Shown here piece after piece: positions 61,352-64,000 of a stretch of 64,000 nt of DNA. Source of the stretch: Bosea sp. 685 (GTDB taxonomy: Bacteria > Pseudomonadota > Alphaproteobacteria > Rhizobiales > Beijerinckiaceae). Numbering within the stretch: position 1 is the first letter of the stretch; each line of letters starts with the position of its first letter. Location of the stretch: contig NZ_CP134779.1 of the NCBI RefSeq assembly GCF_031884435.1, positions 62,001 to 126,000 of the forward strand, in the 5' to 3' direction. The notes under the pieces are model-generated. The model saw nothing but the letters and a program-made list of their open reading frames with translations. It was not told the origin of the DNA and searched no databases. A program made the position numbers and the translations under genes.

Positions 61352-61674
61352 GGTTGGGTCGTCTCCCGCCAGCCGTTCAAATCCGTCGTCACCGTCCAGC
61401 TCGCGCCGAGTTCCGCGCGGATCGCCTCGGTGAGGGCTACGCCCTCTGCCTCCCAGGCCAATTGTTCGACGGCGTCGGGAAAGCGCGAGCGGGCTTCGTT
61501 GTCCTCTTCATAGATGGCGTCGAAGGCATCCATCCAGGCCTCCAGCCTGTCCGCAAGCTCCTCGGAAAGGCCGATATCCTCGGCATCGACCGGTTTGCGC
61601 TTGCCCTTGGCGTCGAGCGTCCAGAGGCCGCTCAGCCCGAGCCAGGCCGGTGCGATCAGCAGCGTGCCGCTCAC
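61348..61674 (-). CDS. Small hypothetical protein between an ICL-family gene and the GNAT fusion
   Basis: A 108-residue protein I do not recognise, from a GTG that overlaps the upstream stop (GTGA) to a stop that overlaps the GNAT-fusion start (ATGA). It has an amphipathic start (VSGTLLIAPAWLGLSGLW), an acidic helical middle (LEAWMDAFDAIYEEDNEARS) and a beta end (SWTVTTDLNGW). The tight overlaps on both sides show it is translated with its neighbours. A longer frame reaching 62064 belongs to a shadow of the ICL-family gene. Confidence 0.7.
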   Translation of the reverse strand: MSGTLLIAPAWLGLSGLWTLDAKGKRKPVDAEDIGLSEELADRLEAWMDAFDAIYEEDNEARSRFPDAVEQLAWEAEGVALTEAIRAELGASWTVTTDLNGWRETTQP

Positions 61675-62525
61675 GAATGCGCCTTCAGGTCGCGCGCCTT
61701 CAGATCGGCGGTGAAGAACGGGTTCAGCGGCGCGGACGGGCCATTGCCGGCAAATCCCTTGAAGCTGCCCTCGTCGCGGATCAGGCGCGTCGCCTCGATG
61801 AAGGCGGCCCAGGCTGCGCGCGCCAGAGCTCCGCCGATCGAGATGCGGCGGATGCCGAGCGCGGCGATCTCCGGCACGGTGAGGCCGAAATCGCCATAGA
61901 TCAATTGGTTGACCGGCTTGCCCCCGGCAGCCGTGACGATCGTCGCGATCTGTTCCTTTGTCTTCGGGCCGGGCGCATAGAGCACGTCGGCGCCGGCTTC
62001 GGCATAGGCCGCGATGCGCCGCGCCGCTTCGTTCAGCGCATCGGGGTGGCCGGTGAGGAAGCATTCGGCCCGCGCCGTCAGCACGACGCCGGAGCCGGTC
62101 TCGTCGACAGCGCGCCGCGCCGCCTTGATGCGCTCGACCGCCAGTTCGAACGGGTAGAGCGGTTCATCCGGCCGGCCGGTCGCATCCTCGATCGAGAGGC
62201 CGGCGATACCGGTCGCGATGCAAAGCTTGGTGTTGGCCGCGACGCCGTCGGGCGTATCGGCATAGCCGTTCTCGAAATCGGCATTGACCGGCAAATCCGG
62301 CACCGCCTTCACCATCTCGGCGATATGGGCGAGCATCATGTCGCGCGGCACGTCCTGGTCGGCGCGGCCTTGCGTGAAGGCGAAGCCCGCGCTCGTCGTC
62401 GCCAAGGCCTTGAAGTCCTGGCCGCGCAGCCAGCGTGCGGAACCCAGATCCCAAGGGTTGGGCATCACGAAGCAACCGGCCTCGTGCAGCTTGCGAAAGG
62501 CGTCGACCTGAGGGGAGTAGCCCAT
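61671..62525 (-). CDS. Isocitrate lyase/PEP mutase family protein
   Basis: A 284-residue alpha/beta barrel protein of the ICL/PEPM superfamily. Features: GCFVMPNPWDLGSARWL, NADFENGYADTPDGVAANTK (the metal-site Asp), GIAGLSIEDATG, LTARAECFL and GADVLYAPGPKTKEQIATIV. Such proteins act as oxaloacetate or 2-methylisocitrate-type lyases, or have unassigned functions. No KKCGH motif of true isocitrate lyase is seen. I chose the ATG at 62525; a TTG at 62540 is open. It starts a tightly overlapped set with the next two genes. Confidence 0.82.
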   Translation of the reverse strand: MGYSPQVDAFRKLHEAGCFVMPNPWDLGSARWLRGQDFKALATTSAGFAFTQGRADQDVPRDMMLAHIAEMVKAVPDLPVNADFENGYADTPDGVAANTKLCIATGIAGLSIEDATGRPDEPLYPFELAVERIKAARRAVDETGSGVVLTARAECFLTGHPDALNEAARRIAAYAEAGADVLYAPGPKTKEQIATIVTAAGGKPVNQLIYGDFGLTVPEIAALGIRRISIGGALARAAWAAFIEATRLIRDEGSFKGFAGNGPSAPLNPFFTADLKARDLKAHS

Positions 62526-62644
62526 TTTAAATCGTTTCAAATCGGCTTGTTCTTCGGGCCGCCATACTGTCCGGCAAGAGCGCTCTTGTCAGCCCTTCCT
62601 TTCATGCGCAAGCGCTCGCCCCGAATGCGCCTCAGGCATGAGCC

Positions 62645-63310
62645 TCAATAGGCGAGGATCAGATTATAGACGCTGCGTTCGAGCACCGGGCCGCTCAGGC
62701 GGTTCGCGATGGATTTGAGAGCTGCCGTCAGGCTGGCGCCATCGGTTCCGCTCACCATCGCGGCGGCGTGCCTGACCGACAGGGCCGGATCGGGCGCGAA
62801 GGCGGGATGAGGCGCGGTCTCCTGCGAGCCTCCGATGCGCAGCGCGGCGATGCCGCTATGCCCGATCATCGCCGCGAGAGCCGCGATATCGTCCTGTAGG
62901 CCGTCCTCTTGCATGCCGTCCTCTTGCGCCACCCAGCGCAGAAAGCCGAGATGGCTGCCGCAGCCGGCGCCGAAACGGGCGCGCTCGCGATAGACGAAGC
63001 GTCGGAAGTCGCCCATCAGCGGGCGCATGAGGCGCGAGGCCGGCGTCGGATTGCCCAGCAAGTGGCGATATTCGGGCGTGTCCAGCGCGTCGGGGCTGTC
63101 GAGATCATAGAGCGTCAGGAAGCGGCGTTCCTGTCCGCGTCCGCGCACGAAACGCCGGCCGCCAAGAAAGCCGGGCATGGTCAAACGCTCCGGCACATGC
63201 TCGAAGCTGTGCCAGGCCTCGTAATCTGCGAGCGCAGCTGGCTCGACCGAGTTGGCGATGACGAGGAAGCCGGCTCCGCGCCAGTCCATGCCGGGTTCGT
63301 TCGCGGTCAC
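62645..63310 (-). CDS. DUF4286-like/dimeric alpha-beta barrel protein
   Basis: A 221-residue protein that resembles DUF4286 in its first half (FLVIANSVEPAALADYEAWHSFEHVPERL, GFLGGRRFVRG). Two such alpha-beta barrel-like halves seem present (LGFLRWVAQ, IAALRIGGSQ). Function unknown. A GTG at 63310 overlaps the upstream MDR stop as GTGA; an ATG at 63289 is the alternative start. Co-translated with the dehydrogenase at 63307. Its end is followed by a 119-base gap in which I see nothing clear. Confidence 0.6.
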   Translation of the reverse strand: MTANEPGMDWRGAGFLVIANSVEPAALADYEAWHSFEHVPERLTMPGFLGGRRFVRGRGQERRFLTLYDLDSPDALDTPEYRHLLGNPTPASRLMRPLMGDFRRFVYRERARFGAGCGSHLGFLRWVAQEDGMQEDGLQDDIAALAAMIGHSGIAALRIGGSQETAPHPAFAPDPALSVRHAAAMVSGTDGASLTAALKSIANRLSGPVLERSVYNLILAY

Positions 63311-64000
63311 GGCCGCAGCATGATCTTGGAGGCGGAGCGGCTCTTGGCGCGCGCGAAGGCAGCCGGCGCCTCCGCCAGCGCGACCTCCTCCGTGATCATG
63401 TGCGAGACGCGCGCGCCATGGGCGGCGAGGTAGCCAAGCACGCGCGGCCATGTCGCCAAGGGCGCGCGATAGGAGCCGCGGATCTGCTGGTGGCGCCTGA
63501 CCAAACTCGTCAGATCGACAGCGGCTGGGCTGGCATGGATACCGCAGATCGTCAGCACCCCGCGCAAGGCGAGCAGATCGAGCGCCTCGCCGACAAGCGT
63601 CGGCACGCCGGCGGCCTCGATGATCCGATCATAGGACAACGGCAAGCCGGCCCGTTCCAGGCCTTTGCGCAGCGAGGTGCCGACCGTGTCGAGCGTATCG
63701 ACGAAGCCCATTTCGCGCAGGGTCGCCAGGCGCGCGGCGTCGTTATGTCCGGCGATGACGATGCGGCTGGCGCCGGCCGCCTCAGTGAAGAGCGCGATGC
63801 CTTGGCCGATCGTGCCGGGGCCGATGATGAGCACGCTGTCGCCTTGCGTGACTCCGGCGGTATCGACAGCCTCGGCCGAGACGGTCATCGGCTCGGTCAA
63901 TGCGGCGAGCGCATCGGACAGTGCCTCGGGCACCGGCACGCAGTTCTCGGCAGGTACGCAGGCAAGAGCGGCGAAACCGCCGTCGCGCATGATGCCGATG
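63307..64000 (-). CDS. MDR-family alcohol dehydrogenase, C-terminal part (runs off the window)
   Basis: The carboxy-terminal ~230 residues of a medium-chain dehydrogenase/reductase. The start lies beyond base 64000. The NAD(P) domain is clear: IGPGTIGQGIALFTEAAGAS (glycine motif), FDRIIEAAG-like segment (YDRIIEAAGVPTLVGEALDLL) and LTICGIHASPAAVDLTSLVRRHQQIRGS, with the zinc-domain end (KSRSASKIMLRP). The amino-terminal zinc-ligand part is not visible here. It precedes the DUF4286-like gene in one transcript. Substrate unknown. Confidence 0.85.
   Translation of the reverse strand, partial: IGIMRDGGFAALACVPAENCVPVPEALSDALAALTEPMTVSAEAVDTAGVTQGDSVLIIGPGTIGQGIALFTEAAGASRIVIAGHNDAARLATLREMGFVDTLDTVGTSLRKGLERAGLPLSYDRIIEAAGVPTLVGEALDLLALRGVLTICGIHASPAAVDLTSLVRRHQQIRGSYRAPLATWPRVLGYLAAHGARVSHMITEEVALAEAPAAFARAKSRSASKIMLRP

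Overview
The window is high-GC DNA with dense, operon-rich coding and many catabolic ABC importers. Several features point to an alphaproteobacterium of the order Hyphomicrobiales (Rhizobiales): ispG behind a Zur-type regulator, a 50S L21 with a C-terminal helix-hairpin-helix extension, a divergent Lrp/bkd locus, polyhydroxyalkanoate (PHA) genes, and many interspersed palindromic repeats. The gene content resembles Bosea or a close relative, but that assignment is an inference from gene style and not from a database search.

Layout. 1-4.6 kb: the N-terminal part of a KUP potassium transporter, ispG overlapping a Zur/Fur regulator, then divergent 3-hydroxybutyrate dehydrogenase and a patatin-like lipase coupled by GTGA. 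4.7-12.3 kb: a catabolic cluster with a DUF3830 protein, a YtcJ-type amidohydrolase, a dipeptide-type ABC importer (two permeases and a binding protein, no ATPase) and an AtzA/TrzN-like amidohydrolase. 12.3-17.1 kb: a CPA2 antiporter gene broken by a one-base frameshift, a PHA-granule-region protein, small membrane, lipoprotein or unknown genes, and repeats. 17.2-26.1 kb: a plus-strand operon of an epimerase, an SDR, a FAD oxidoreductase and a complete dipeptide-type importer whose two ATPases are fused. Its first two genes are joined by an 18-bp tandem repeat.

26.7-36.0 kb: a nine-gene minus-strand operon. It holds a polyamine/opine-type ABC importer, a HcnABC-like three-part FAD/2Fe-2S dehydrogenase, a second D-amino-acid-oxidase-type flavoprotein and RidA, with a divergent LysR gene. 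36.0-44.2 kb: a second LysR facing a threonine-synthase-like PLP enzyme, a polar amino acid importer, a divergent argininosuccinate-lyase homologue and another amino acid oxidase. Both clusters look like routes that import an amino-acid-like compound and cleave or oxidise it. 44.3-50.5 kb: the branched-chain 2-oxoacid dehydrogenase operon (E1alpha, E1beta, E2, E3) with a divergent Lrp regulator.

50.5-54.8 kb: an M29 aminopeptidase, small proteins, and a patch that looks less GC-rich by eye, with an orphan MCE/MlaD protein and a 5'-truncated SRAP gene beside tRNA-Ser(CGA). 55-57.1 kb: rplU, rpmA and a GNAT gene. 57.2-64 kb: a minus-strand group for sugar-acid and alcohol metabolism, with two D-erythronate-dehydrogenase-like paralogs, SDR and zinc-less-end MDR enzymes, an isocitrate-lyase-family protein and a double-GNAT fusion.

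The most interesting items are the two amino-acid/opine-like catabolic operons, the repeat-built mini-ORF between two coupled genes, the antiporter frameshift, and several families of long intergenic palindromes.
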